Source of the DNA: Flammula alnicola
Lineage: Eukaryota > Basidiomycota > Agaricomycetes > Agaricales > Strophariaceae
Length of the DNA: 64,000 nt
Assembly (NCBI GenBank): GCA_015499995.1
Contig: JADNRV010000032.1
Span: forward strand, 62,001-126,000
Direction of reading: 5' to 3'
Position numbers and translations under genes: made by a program. Positions within the stretch are counted from its first letter, which is position 1. The number at the start of each line of letters is the position of its first letter. Below, one piece after another: positions 44,594 through 57,727 of this stretch. The notes under the pieces were generated by a model that saw only the letters and a list, made by a program, of their open reading frames with translations, was not told the origin of the DNA and made no database searches.

Positions 44594-46026
44594 ATTTGGG
44601 CGAAAAATGAGAATTCCTCGACGGGACCTACTTTATCGTCCTTGAGCCTAATTATACGAGTCGAGTCTTTACGATAGGCCTCGGTAAGTCCATCATATAT
44701 CCAATGAGGCAAAATGCAATGACCGCAAGTAACGGAGAATGGTCGGAAGACGACTGACAGACGAGAATACATAGATGGATATCAGTGACCATCTGGTGTC
44801 GAAGCACTCGACAAAAGCTTTACTGCCTCGAGATATGGGACCGTTCGTTCACGGTCAACCTGTTTAATGACCATGGACCAGTACGATTGGATGGTGCATT
44901 TCAACAGCCACAAGCCAAACATCGATAGATTCAGCCTGTCGCGCAGAAAATGCAGTATGAAAGCCAGTCGTGAGGGTGTCATCAACTAAAGGGTTAAATG
45001 CATCCTCTCAAGAGTACGAGATTAGATTGTGATGCAACCACAGTCTGAGGCCGCAGTGCAGGCTATTCGGTTTGAGCCATTATGTTATCGTTGTGGGACT
45101 CGCAGTTAGTAAGTACTCCGGAGAACATAAGTAACTGCCAGAGGACATAACGCGCATTAGCAAAAGTGACATCCCGTCCGAGGAGGCAGAACTAAGAGAT
45201 CTCACCTGTCAGTGTCAGCAAGTCGACAACGACCATATGTTGTTTTGGAATCACTCTTCGCCGCTCGTAGGGAAGGTTTTCACTAATATAACATTTCCAT
45301 TATGCTGCTTCCGATTACGCAAATGCAGTGTCGCCCAAAATGTTTCCGAGTCGAGGTAGCTTAAAAAAAGCAGGCCCCCAGTTTTTCAAATTCACTGTCA
45401 AATGCAAGTCAAGTGTCAAGATCAAGAAGCATAGTAGCAGATTGATAGCCTGAGTACTTATCGCGCCTGGTCGAGGCGTAGGCCTGGTAAGATACCTTGA
45501 GGACATGTCTTGTCAAGAGACGTGATAACTGATAAGAATCAAACATCAAACATCAGTGTCCCAGAGTCATTGGACCACAACTTTCCAACAACACTACAAA
45601 ACAAAGGAAACATCTTATTTTATTTAAGCATAGGGGTATAGTTGTGAGATGGATGGAATACATAAAGGATTTCAACGGAAAAAAATTAGATGTCAATGGG
45701 AGGACGTTGGCATATTTTACCATACAATCTATAAGAACGACCAGCACCTAGCTCGTTTAAAGATGCAGAAAGATACGAATTTCGACGAACACGACAACTT
45801 TGAAATTGTGATAGATTTCGTGTGCGACCGAAACTATGATACAAGGCGCAGAAGAAAACACGGAAGAGGCTAAAAACAGAAAGGAGTTGGGAGGACAGAG
45901 AGCGAGGTTTAAATTTGTACTGAGAAGATGAAAAGAGGATAAAAAAACACAAAAGAAAATTGTAGAGTACGCGGTAATAACACCTCGTCCCGAAATAAAA
46001 GCGAAGATAAACTATAACACTGGAGA
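44594..46026. other. Intergenic
   Basis: Promoter side of the CPL1-like gene and 3' flank of EPL1. No supported gene. Confidence 0.35.
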
Positions 46027-49000
46027 TTAATAGCCGTTCGGAGTACCTCCAACTGGTTGCTGTTGTTGCAATGACGGCGAGGCCATGCCCATGTTTGGCG
46101 TCATAGGCAATCGAGGAGGAGACTGAGATTGGGCGATGTTAGGTAACGGCGAAGGCGAATGGTGCATATGCGGAGACATGGAATGTTGGCCGTTGACTCC
46201 GTTAACATGGACTCCATTGCGCATCCCAGCCCGAGACCCATTCGCCGACGGCGACCGCACAGGAACAGCATGTCCGAGGTTGGGACTCGAAACGAGGGTG
46301 CCATTCAGCTGACCATTCAGCTGACTGTCTATACCATTGACTACCGACGCCGGTCTCTGCATTGGCGAGTTCATCCACTGCATCTGCCGTGCAGCTGGCA
46401 GCTTCAAGTTCATGTTGGTGCCCGGAGGTAGTTGCATGTTCATATTGGTGCCGTTGGGTCCGATGTGCATATACGAGCCTGGAATTCCACGAGCCTGAAT
46501 AGCAGCAGCAGCAACTACGTCAGGAGTCGGCGAGTTTGCGAAGACGGACTTCAAGTTCTGCACCTGCTGAAGTGACAGACCACCACCGGGATGCTGTTGG
46601 TTCGCGTTATGCTGATACGATGCAGAGTTGATAAGAGCAGCCGCCGTCATGTTGGTCATTGGGGTCAAGTGGTAGCCATTGGTCGGAACGCCGAGAGCGA
46701 GATGTGATTGAGGAGTAATGTTTTGCGATTTCGGCCTTGCAGGAACACCGTTTACAGTAACGTCGGCGTTGGTTTCGGGCTGAGGAATAGTGGAGACGCC
46801 GTTGGGGATGGCTGGCGTGGAAATGACCTCGGGTTTCTGCACATCCACATGGGGCATGCTGATCGCGGCACGACTAATGCCATTAACACCGTTAGGAGGC
46901 GAATGTTGAGGAACGGGGACAGGAATGGGATGAGGGGGAGAGAGATGATGATGAGGGGTGGTGCCGTTGGTTTGCAGGCCATTTGTTTGCAGGCTGGAAA
47001 CAGGCATCCCAGGAGGACGCATACCGCCATTCGAAGAGATCCGCATTTGAGGTGCCGCAGTCGGAGGTTGCATCTTCTTAATCTGATGTTGCATGGAGAC
47101 AGGTGTGCCGTTAACTGAAGCCATAGCGAGAGGATGGCCCGGTGGAAACTGTTGAGGCATCATGCCTGGGGGATATGGCCGCATGATTTGACCGTCCCTA
47201 CGAATCGGCGGTGGCAGGGGTGGCATACCGAGTCGATAAGGCATGATGACATGTTGGCGGCCATCAGGACCATTGACGACAAGGGACGGATCGTTCAAGA
47301 GATGCATATGATCCGTCTCCGAGTAAAGAGTCATGGTATGTCTCAGGTACCTAGAAAGTATTGTTAGGTTAGCGAGCTGAACAATAACAGATCAAAAAAT
47401 AAACGTGCGTCGTGTTATAATCGTCTACGAGTTCCCGATCTTGCTCATCTGGACCTAGAGGGCCAACTGGTGGCGAATCGTCCGAGTCGTATTTCCAACG
47501 TTCTTCTAGACGTCTCAAGCGATCAGCTTCTGCTGGATCCTCGTCAACGTCCATTTCTTCACCATCCTCTTCCGCGAGCGCAAAGAGTGACGAGCGCGGA
47601 AGGCTGCGGGCAGGCCGTCGAGAAACTGCATTACGACGATCGAGGAGGATACGACCACCTCGTCCAACACGCATGCGGACAGCACGTGCTGGTGGGGTCG
47701 AAGAGGGGTCGTCATCGCTCTTGTCCGAACTCGACGAAGGCCAGGAAGGAGCGTTGGCAGGCGGAATGTATTTGAAGAGCCTGGAGACGTAAGGGACTGG
47801 AAGGTTCTGATAAGGGTTCTGTGCAATAAATAAAGTCAGCATTAAATTTAAAAAAGTGTGGAAGGAAGAAAACACACGTCGACTTGGTCCTCCCAATGAT
47901 GGTCGAGGTCCTTCTGCCTGGAGACTGTCGCCTCCACTTGCTCGCGGATCATTTGAGCGCGTTCCTTGGGGCGAATCACCACTTCCGGACGTGCTGGAGG
48001 GAGCGACTGGTCGCTCGTCCTGATCTTGAGTCCTGGCACACGTCTGAACAACCAGTTAATCAAATGTTCAATAATAAGCTCAACAAAGGAAACGTACGCG
48101 ACTTCTGGCCTCTTGGCAGGTCTTTCCTTGTCTACCAACAGCTCCTCATCCATCTTGTCGTTGAGACTTGGAAATTTGCGCTTGAGATCGGCAAACGCCA
48201 GTCGCCTCTCCCAAACGGCTTGCGACTGAGCGGCGTATTCCTTCTTCGTCTTTTCCCGGGTTAGCAACGTCCTCGCCAATTCCAGTGGGTATGAAAACTC
48301 CATTTGTAGGCGAGCAAGCTTGTCAGACGACGTGACTTGCGATGCTCTCGTCTTCCGAACGGCTTTGCTTTCTCGCCTTCGGAAACAAATGTAAGATTCG
48401 TTAAGTGTATCGGATTCATCACCCTACGACTGCAAGTAAGCACCTCTGAAGGAAGACAACAATAAAAAGAAGAGAACTGACGTTTAGAGTTGGTATAATG
48501 CGGTGGCCACCTCGCTCTATTCTGCGCTCCTTCCAATAAGGGTACACTGATCTCGCAATCTTAAGCAAAGCGGTTGGAGCTGGTATCCAGACCGGCACGG
48601 TATACGTCGCAAACATCGGCGGTGTCAGCGGGGCAGAGAACACGTCCTGATAATCTGAGAACGCTGGAAAGTCCATCCCTGTCTCTAGACCCTAGATAAA
48701 ATATACAACGTATTAGCCGTCTTTAAATAAATTTCTAGCAAACAGATAGACGTACGTGATGCAAATACTCCGTCCTCTCATGAGTCACCTTCTCGAAAAG
48801 ACCCATCACGAGCTCGAACTCATCCTCAGATATGATGACAGGCTGTGACGCCTCGGGCTCCTTGCCCTTAGCTTTGGCACTGCGCGCAGATGTTCGAGTG
48901 CCAGAGACGGATACAGCACCTTGCGCGCTGGTTCCCTCTCCTCGAGCCTCCTCGTTGTTCTTGTCGAGCCACTCCTTGTCTCGCTCATCCATATAGTACG

Positions 49001-49537
49001 TGAACCCATTGGCGATACCATTGATGATGTTCTCCTCGGTCGTCGCGGACGTACATACGTATGTGGAAGGGTCTTTCCATCTGTTCTGGGGATATAACTC
49101 TTCGTAGTTGTCGACGACACCGGTGGAGTCTGGCGTAGGGATGAACGCAGACGGTGGAGGTGCGCTTGGCTTGTCGCCTCGGATATGCCTGCTACTAACA
49201 TGAGTCTTGTGGGCCGCAGAGAGGACTTCTTGCAAATGGTGCTCCTAAGAGAGAGGCAGTGTGATTAGTCAGCAGCTTAGTAATACAATCCACGGAATGC
49301 ACAGCCACCATCGATTGCTGACGTGGCACAAAGACGACGAGAAAGGGGGCTTACATTGGCATCCTCAGCGTCAACGCCTGCGACGAGGTTGGTGAGACGA
49401 TGCTTCTCTTCGTCTTCGTCTGGGATGAGGACAGCATCAGCGTCGAGGGAGCCCTGGTGGATCTTAAGGCGTGTTTTGTTTGTAATCCGGTTGCGGTTTC
49501 TGAGAGTCGATGCAGCCGGATGGTGGTTTCGGGGCAT
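46027..49537 (-). CDS. EPL1: Enhancer of polycomb-like protein, NuA4 histone acetyltransferase scaffold
   Basis: Links the Esa1/Yng2/Eaf6 catalytic module to the rest of NuA4 and directs acetylation of nucleosomal H4 and H2A. Seven exons (minus): 49537-49355, 49244-48756, 48691-48482, 48423-48098, 48043-47878, 47818-47409, 47350-46027. Phases agree and give 1035 residues. The conserved EPcA region covers about the first 360 residues: RNRNRITNKTRLKI, TGVVDNYEELYPQNRW, YYMDERDKEWLDKNN, VYPYWKERRIERGGHRIIP, ESYICFRRRESKAVRKTR and LERARTLLTREK-like sequence. DLDHHWEDQVD follows, then DRLRRLEERWKYD. The last exon is Asn/Gly/Pro/Gln-rich. The final intron uses a GC donor (gcacgt at 47408), needed to keep the frame into YLRHTMTLYSE. 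Confidence 0.93.
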
Positions 49538-52344
49538 ATCATGGATGGGTTGGAAGTGGAAAGGCGTAGAGGGGAGGGAGGAAATAAGTTAACTATTGGG
49601 TAAGGCTGAGCTCGTCGTCGTAGACGTCGTCGGCACTGGTCAAAGCGTCGGATTTTGGCCGAAAAGTAGTGGTGGTTTCGGCCCGAAAATTAAACTGCCT
49701 GATCAGATGCGGCTTTGTTTGCTTTGTAAACAAAGATTGCACTCGGCCACTCAGCAGTTTCTTATATCCTCACTGTTCGCGACGCCTTCGCGCCTCTCTT
49801 ATTCACTTAGGTTGTGACTGTAGGGCCACACTGAGCCACCGAACGGCCTCACCAAGAGAAGCAGTTCCTACCTTTGTACTGTGATCTTTATTGTGCAATG
49901 TACCTGGACCAAAGTGCGCCGTTAGTCTTTTTAGTCCGGATGGCCTTGCCTATCGGAACTCACAATTCTAAATTGGAAGAGATAAGCCAGGACCGGAAAC
50001 AGCTATGGAGCCACTCACTAAGCTACAATAGTCTCCGGAGGTATTCAATCGAAATCATCTGCAGAGCTATCTATCAGATAAAGTCATTTGTGTAAAGGCT
50101 GCCTTGAATAATTGAAAACTCACCTCGTCAACCGACATGTTATTCCCTCGCGCGATAGTTGCCCATCGATCCTAAACCAGTGCAAGGAACTGGTTGTCGC
50201 GGAATGCTTTTTTTGACAGGCTGTATAAGGATAATAGTCAACTTAGCTCATGGAGAGTGCAAGAACTGGATTACGTACCATCACCGACATAGGGCAACGC
50301 ACCACGTCCAGTTCTCGACTGATAGAAATGTACCGGGAAACAGAAGCCTGTCTATATGAAAGACGATGAGACGATGACGCGGACTAAAAAGGTTTGAGAT
50401 TACGCACCCCCCGACAAGTAGCAATTTGCGACCTTGGATCGCTAACGTCAATCCGGATTACTAGTAACACTGAAAAACGTTCAAGTGAAAAAGAATAGGC
50501 TGTAAGAAGACGACGGGGATTGATTTTCTAGACATGGAAAAGGCAGTTAGTTAATGGGATTCACCTCCATGCGCTGACGCCGAGCCGGCAGCGAGAGGAC
50601 CCCAAATGAAAAAAGGGGGCATCTAGTGCAGAGCGACGATGGAATTGAAGATGGCTGGATAAAAAAAAAGAGAGAGAGTTAATTGTCAACGACACAAACA
50701 CATGTAGTACACCGCATGATGGAGGGTTACGCACTCATCCGAGTCGACCATCCGTCTTCTATCACGCGGATGGAGCAAATCGTCATGGTTGCTAGAGATA
50801 GTCGGCCAGTCCTTATCAACGAGCACTATGCGCCGATTTGCTGCAAACCTAGGTCCGCAACGTGTCAGCATAGATGGTGAGATTCGGGAGGTGCAGGAAA
50901 GTGGCGTACCTCTGGAACCCACAAGGCGCTCGAAAGAAAGAGAAGGGCGCAGCTGGAGAAATCGGGGACCATACTGGGGGACGTCGGGAAGATTCGTGGA
51001 AATGGTTCAAGACAAGGTGGTGGTTTTCAATTCACCTTGTCCCTCCCACCACCCAGCGATACTGGAAACAAGGGAATCCGAGCCTGAAGACATCAATGAG
51101 AAATCGAGCAAGAACGAAAAAGCATCTCGAAGAGATATCTACGTGGTCGTCGTCGTAGGTTCTACCTACGGTCAGTGGGGAAGAGTAAGAAGATGTTACA
51201 TAGGGTAAAGACCGCAAAAGCAGCGAGTTGTCCGAGCGCAAGTCGACAACCTCGGATGTAAGGAGCGAGGTTCAGCCACCCGGCACGTGTGATCGGCTAA
51301 ACCCGAACAACTGGCACTGATGATTAGATTTCTCTCAACAGTCAACGCTCGAAGCTTACACGGCAGCTCACACTGCACAGAACCAGGGAATGGTGCAGTG
51401 CCAGCGTTGCAGTTTTACTAGCAGTACACTATACCACTTAGCTGGCGGAGAAGTACGGACCTTGCATTTCACGTCGAAATTTGACCATGCAAGAAATCAA
51501 TCAGTTTGGCGACGTGCGACTGAAGGCAGTCATCTTCGCGACTGTCAAATCTAGAACGGTTGCTAGACGGTATACTTCTGTGCTCGTTTCTTCTCGTGGT
51601 AATAGCTGAAATTCCCAAGAGGTTGTTAACGACTCTCTGCCCTTTATTGAGCTTGAACTCAATCGATGGGCGATTTTCGAAGGACTTTTAAATCCAAGTG
51701 CATCAATCCAGACTTGGGATGGAACTACATAGGAAAGCTTTTACATAAGTCCTAGAATATGGATGTTTGTCATTGTCAAAATTCGGAGACTATGCTTCGA
51801 ATTCCCCTACTATTATTTCCGTCCGGCATGATCCACAAGATCGCAAGGCATAACGCCACATCGTGGTATACTCAAGTACTAATTATAAGCGCTGTAAGGC
51901 ACAGGGGCCGGGGCGCAATAATATTTTCTGCGACAAGGAATCTTGCATGCCAGAAAATAAAGCGCTCAATTGGAAATACAAACCGGGCCCTCTCGAGTTC
52001 AAAATTGGTGTTATTTCTCCTGACGGAGGGCAGGGATAAAGTCCAAGTCGATGTCTAATCCCACTAGTTGAGAACTCTTGGCAAAGGTTGTTCCTACTGC
52101 ATGGTCATCCGGCCTGAGTGGTAGAAAACAAGTGTGTTGATTAGTATGTAATAGCTATCATAATGCGCAGTAAGTAAATCGGAAGTGGCGATGTCATGAC
52201 GTTGTCAGGTCATTCATCAATGCATAAGTAAAATCAAAGTGTAGTAGAGTAGGGTGTATATGATAGTATATCCATCATTCCAGTACCCAGCAGTCGTGAG
52301 ATGCCATGATCATCAGGAAATATTGTTTAGTTGGCTGGTGGTGT
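49538..52344. other. Gene-poor region, possible small transcripts
   Basis: EPL1 upstream region and about 2 kb before the AzgA stop. A minus-strand series of splice-like pieces (MSVDE near 50140, then LSEWLHSCFRSWLISSN after an intron, then YIAQ-stop near 49905) could form a 29-residue peptide or a non-coding RNA. Another series lies at 50690-50920. Neither is strong enough to call. Confidence 0.25.
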
Positions 52345-55260
52345 CTATGGAGCAGGTGTATTGGGGGGTGGGGCAGGTGCATCCTTCTCATTGATGCTGC
52401 TTGCTGATGCGCTGTCCGCTCTCTCAGACATTTCTTCTTCACCTCCACCATAGCGCTTGTTCTTCAGTTTGATCAGTTTCAGACTGTAACGAGCAACATG
52501 TCAGTTCCGACGATTGATTTTGGCGACGACGAAGAAAGAAGGAGAGCGAGAAATGGAAAAAGGAAATAAACGTACACCCAAGGTGGGATAATGCCTCCAG
52601 GAGGGATGACCCACTCCTCCGCGATATCATATTCATGCGGTACAATACGTCCACCTGTCAGTTTCTTGATGAGGAGAGGAATGCCATTCAAAAGCATGTA
52701 GGAAATGATCCCGGCGATGACACCATACGCAATGCTGAATTTAAAAAATCGAATAAGAAAACTAAACCCGAAGTGATGAAGTGAAAGGAGAGAAGGCGCA
52801 CTTGTACGTCAGAGGGATGATGAGGAGCGTAAGGAACGCAGGGACAGCGTCCCCAATATAGAGCCAGTTAATCTCAAGGACACTAGACAACAACGAATCA
52901 GCTTGACGACGTTTACGGTGGCAAGTTTATACGCACTTGCGAATCATCAAAGAACCAACGATCGTCAGCGCACCACCAGTCGCCCACGACGGGATAGAAG
53001 CAAAGATGGGCGCGAAGAAGACCGAAATGAAGAACATGATGCCGATAGTGATAGCCGTTAGTCCGGTCTTTCCACCCTCTATTAAAGCCCGATTTTTATG
53101 AGAATTCAAGATTAATGAGATTCAGCAGAAACTTACCACTGATACCAGTAGCGCTCTCGATGAACGCTGTAACAGGGCTGACACCCATAAGGGAGCCCAT
53201 ACTAATGGAGAAGGCATCCACGCAATAAGCAATGCTGGATCCTTCGAAGTCGAGAGTAACGGGATCGCGCAGGCCAGCGAACTTGGCCATGGAATAGAGA
53301 GTACTAAGAAGGGTCAGCTGAATTGCAATGCTGATGACGAAGTTTGGATTTACCCGGTGGTATCTACGAAAGTAAAGCGAAAGCCATTAACAAAGGCCAA
53401 GGATCGAAGGAGCTCGTCCTACTCACCCAAGATATCGACGTAGAGGAAGGTAATAAGGGCATACCATGTATGTCCACTTCTACAGATGAATCGGAAACGA
53501 TGAATTTGAATAAAAATGCTAGAAGTTATTAAAGTTGCTTACCCATAGTTGAACTATAATTTTCAACGAAAAAAATGAGCCGGATAGATCCAAGCGCCAT
53601 ATGCCTTTAGGATGGGACTCACGCTGAGGACATTGCCAACTTTTTCAAGCTTATGGAATGTCACAACCTTCTTGAAGTAATCGAACAAAGAATCACCCGT
53701 TACGGTATGAGGGAAGTAGGTGACGGGAGTACTGCGCGGCCAGGAGCAAATGGCGGTAAGGAAGATACCGAGTAGGATAGCACCGCGAACCCGGTACATC
53801 ATTAACAGGAGAGTGAAGATACTGAGGGAGAGCATAGAAAGACATTGTTAGTTGAGACCAAGGAAACAGCATGGACCATCTCGAGGCAGAAAATACCTAC
53901 CCTCCAGTGAAGATACCCAGCCACATCGTGGGGCTTCGCAGCACTCCGCGGGCACAATAGTTTGGCAGATCTGTACTTTGGAAATCTACATGAGAATGCA
54001 TCGACTCGTCAATAGCAGCACTCCTTAGATAAAGGAAGATGTTCTTACTCTCAGGTAAACATCCGCCGAGGCCGACAAAGTTGACGGTGTCTCCACCAAT
54101 AACTCCAAGTCCATTGGCAGCTAAAATCAAAATCAAAATCAAAATTGCTTAGCACATGGACCCGAGGTAAATATACAGCGCCACGACTCACAAAGTCCGA
54201 TGAATCTGTTGATATGGATTCGGCGGTCGGTACGGCATGAGTGGGAATAACCGATGAATGGAACTCACGCAATGAATAGACCGATACCAGCACCGACAGC
54301 GAGGACGAGTGATTGCGGCATGATACGCACAAGCCATTGTCGAAGGCCAAGAATGGACAAGATAAGGAATATCCAGCTAAATCAAGAGAAAAGCTCTTCA
54401 GTACAGCATCACAAGCGGATTGAATCGTGACTGGTGCCTTACCCTTCCATGAACACAGCGGAAAGGGCGTCCTGATAGCTGGCAATACCACTGCCGTGGA
54501 AGCCGACGATAGAATATGCAAACTGTAAGACAGATAGAGGATGCATAAAGGGTGAAAAGGTGAAAGTTGGTTAGCATGGGTGTTATCCAGCGGCCAGAGG
54601 ACTATACGGCGATTTAGAAACGAGGGGAAAGACTCACGTAGGCATTCAAACCCAAGCCGGGAGCCAAACCCACAGGAAGGTTAGCGAGGAGACCCATGAG
54701 GAAGGTTGAAAGGGCTGAAATGGCAGCTGTGGAAGTGATGAGATCTTGCCGAACTTGATTCACGCAGAGTTGGTAGCTCTCATCGGTCAAGCAAAGGTCG
54801 TTCGTCGGACATTTACATGGCCCTCCGGAATCGGAGAGGATAGCGGCGTTGACAGAGATCTATACAAGGTTGAAAAGATTGTTTCGGCAAATAAAATGAA
54901 GGAACATACAATGTACGCCATGGCAGCCTTTTTGATGCATCGTCGTTAGGTTTTCGATCGAACTACAAGGTTTTGAACATACCCATGTTGTCAAGCCAGC
55001 ACGGATTTCAGTCTATAAAACAACGAGAAAAAGTTAACGAAACAGCACCGAACTTCATTGAAAATCAAACGAACTGTAAATCGCGAGCCTTCGCGCTCTC
55101 TCTTCGCGCCAGAACCATCCAACTTGAACCATTTCCCCACAAAAGAGGTCGCAACCTAAGAATCGAGAAGAAAAACATGATCAATGAAAGTGATCGGGCG
55201 GGCCGGAAAATAATTTTCACATACCGCGTCATTGAGTTTGACGATAAAGCTCGGGCTCAT
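52345..55260 (-). CDS. azgA: AzgA-type purine (hypoxanthine/adenine/guanine) transporter
   Basis: Plasma-membrane proton symporter of purine bases. 19 exons (minus): 55260-55225, 55155-55075, 55012-54983, 54927-54910, 54859-54638, 54522-54443, 54376-54269, 54205-54192, 54120-54049, 53985-53901, 53821-53623, 53553-53543, 53479-53427, 53363-53354, 53303-53137, 53078-52937, 52882-52802, 52734-52576, 52483-52345. They total 1707 nt, exactly 568 codons plus stop, close to known AzgA proteins. Motifs: TEIRAGLTTWAAMAYII, GLAPGLGLNAYFAYSIVG, LPQSLVLAVGAGIGLFIA-type sequence, TFLYVDILDTTGTLYSMA, SPVTAFIESATGISEGGKTG, GGALTIVGSLMIRN and AYGVIAGIISYMLLNG. The C-terminal tail is acidic then Pro-rich. Exons 4, 8, 12 and 14 are only 18, 14, 11 and 10 nt. 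Confidence 0.93.
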
Positions 55261-56432
55261 CCTAGCACGGGCGAAGGGGTAGGAGAGGTGGTGGAGATAG
55301 CAAGAGAGGCAGCCGGGGTTGTTGAAATGTAGAATGAACGATTATATACTTGGAGAGATTATTATTCCCATTGAAGCATATGGGGTAGATAAGCGAATAT
55401 CGCCTTGCGGCCTTGGATCTTGGCAAACGCCCAGGAACTATCTCTTTGACACCGTTCCTCATGGCGATAACGTTCTCCCAGGGTATATTTCAAGTTTAAA
55501 TTTTGTGACCGCTATGCCGGAATTCATGCCGGCTCTTGAAGCTTTGTCAAACCAGCCTCCAGGTACGAAGGGCAACCCGAATAGCGCAGGAATTCAGATA
55601 GACTGATGGTACATTTCACCGTATTTCAGCCTATTTACTAATACTAAACGCTAGAGTACCTTCATTTCACCATCTCGTCGTCCCTGATGTGTAATCCTTA
55701 GATAGTGTCTCTAGACGAGTCTCGAGGCAAGTTGGAACGATAACTCTAGGTTTATAAGCGACCCACCTTTGCCATTCTCCTGCTTCGCTATTTTAACGGA
55801 AGTCAACGGAAGTACATATCTATATCCCAGACGGTCAAACCGTGCATAGGCTCTTAAAAAAGTTTTTTGGAGTCATGTGAAATCTTGCTTCCACGCGGAC
55901 CCACATGTCATCGCTATATTTAGCCGTAGGTTGTCAGATACTGTAGCCTCTGATAGCCTCTGCCAATTTATACGCACCTAACTCGGGGTATCTATTCAGT
56001 ATAATCCTGCCAGCAGGAGCTGGTGCGGCTTCGACGCCTTCTGCCGATCTTTATTTATAAGGCTCCCGTCCAGAGCGCGACACAGCGAATCTCAGCGGGA
56101 CGCGAGAGATTGGTGAGCGGTATGAACGTTTGAACTCTTATTAGATGTGCATTTCCCGGTTCTGACACACCCCAGGTATAGTTGCGCTGCAGCATGCTTT
56201 ATCTTTCCGAGAACCCAAAAAAAAACACCCGCTCGCTGCTTTCTGAATGCCTGTAATCGTCCTCGTCAAGCGGCTCAATGCAAAAGTGGACGGTCCGCTA
56301 CGGCCGCCGGCTGTCGATCTAAAAATAGCGAGGTTGCCGCGCTTCAATCTGGACTTTCTCACTCACTGTATGTTTTCATTGTCTTAATCTTATCTCATCT
56401 GCACTTTCAGACTCTGTCCCAAGCCCCGCCCG
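55261..56432. other. Divergent promoter region between AzgA and SDR genes
   Basis: An open frame at 55319-55606 (MLKCRMNDYILGEIIIPIE) overlaps the AzgA 5' flank and has no recognisable product. A CT-rich pre-initiation region lies at about 56390-56430. Confidence 0.35.
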
Positions 56433-57727
56433 ATGTCGACTGACATGACAGAACCACTTCGAGGAAAACTCGCGTTGATAACTGGCTGCTCGTGAGTTCT
56501 CCCCTTACGCCTTACGGAGTTCACTATGAAACATCAGCCGCCAGCGGAGGGATAGGACATGCAACCGCCTTAGCGCTAGCAAGAGGGGGGTGCTCTATCG
56601 CCGTGCATTACAACGCCTCCAAATCCAAAGCGGACGAGATCGTTTCCGAGCTGACCCAGCTGCCCGGAATCAAAGCCGCCGCCTTCCAAGCGGACTTGTC
56701 AGCGTACGACAACGTACGCAACCTGCACGCTGCCGTCGTTGCGGAGATGGGGCACCCTGATGTGCTCTTCAACAACTCTGGGGTGACGAATACTGTCATT
56801 GGGCCGCAGGGCAATATCCAGGACATCAGTGTGGAGGAGTTTGAGAGCACGTGGAGGGTAAACGCCGGCTCGAGTTATTTGGTAGCATTCACCCTTTTCA
56901 CGGAGGGTGATTGGAGTACTGCTGATTTGGTATTTACAGCTGACGCAGCTGTGTCTCCCTCACATGCTGGAGAATAAGTATGGCCGTATCGTGTTCTGCT
57001 CGAGGTATGACCCAAATATATGTGTGAATTGGACTCGAGTTCTGACATATCCATTGCCCTTTCCAAAGTGTCGCTGCTGGTGCGTTTAACGTTATCCTGT
57101 GTGGAACTTTTCCGGAGCCCAGCGGGCGGTAATTCGTGTTATTAGGAACTGGAGGTGTGATCGGCCCCCACTATGCCTCTTCCAAGTCAGCATTGCATGG
57201 CCTCCTTCACTGGATCTCCATGCGACACGCCAAGGACGGTGTGGTAAGATGATGGCATTCGAAATAATTTTGGCTTCAAGCGCTCACAGTTCAGTTTGAA
57301 CTCGTGCTTTAGACATGCAACGCTGTAGCTCCAGCGTTAATTATAGGCATGTTCTTTTCTTCTGCTCGGACTTGGGACCTACATATTTAATTTAAACTGG
57401 GAGCTGAGCTCGATTCATTCCATTTACAGAAACTGCGATGATGGCGAACGCTCCTGAAGAGCTTAAGGTAATCAATCCAACTTCCCTACATCATGTATAT
57501 TAAACCCACCTCCTCGCTCATTCTGTTCTGATTTCACAGGCCAAAATCCCTATCGGACGGTTCGGTCTTCCCCAGGAAATTGCTCCCATCGTTGAGATGC
57601 TCGTAACCAACGCGTATATGACCAATAAGGTCTGTTTTTTTCATACCTTTGTTGAGAGAGGTATGTCTCACCGCGTCTATTGTAGATCATTGTCGCGGAT
57701 GGGGGCTGGACACCCAGCGCCTTTTGA
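56433..57727 (+). CDS. Short-chain dehydrogenase/reductase (3-oxoacyl-ACP reductase-like), intact duplicate B
   Basis: Nine exons: 56433-56491, 56539-56881, 56940-57004, 57069-57079 (11 nt), 57146-57243, 57313-57346, 57430-57467, 57540-57629, 57686-57727. Phases agree and give 259 residues. Classical SDR features: the cofactor motif TGCSASGGIG (17-26), an NNSG motif in LFNNSGVTN, catalytic Ser156 in CSSVAAG, and Tyr169-Lys173 in HYASSK. The C-terminus is IIVADGGWTPSAF. The intron at 57347-57429 has a GC donor (gcatgt). Likely NADPH-dependent reduction of a ketone or ketoacyl substrate; the exact substrate is not predictable. Its broken duplicate lies at 16561-17611. Confidence 0.9.

Noticed and set aside
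46708..47118. Plus-strand open frame of 136 codons
   Set aside because: Antisense to the last EPL1 exon.
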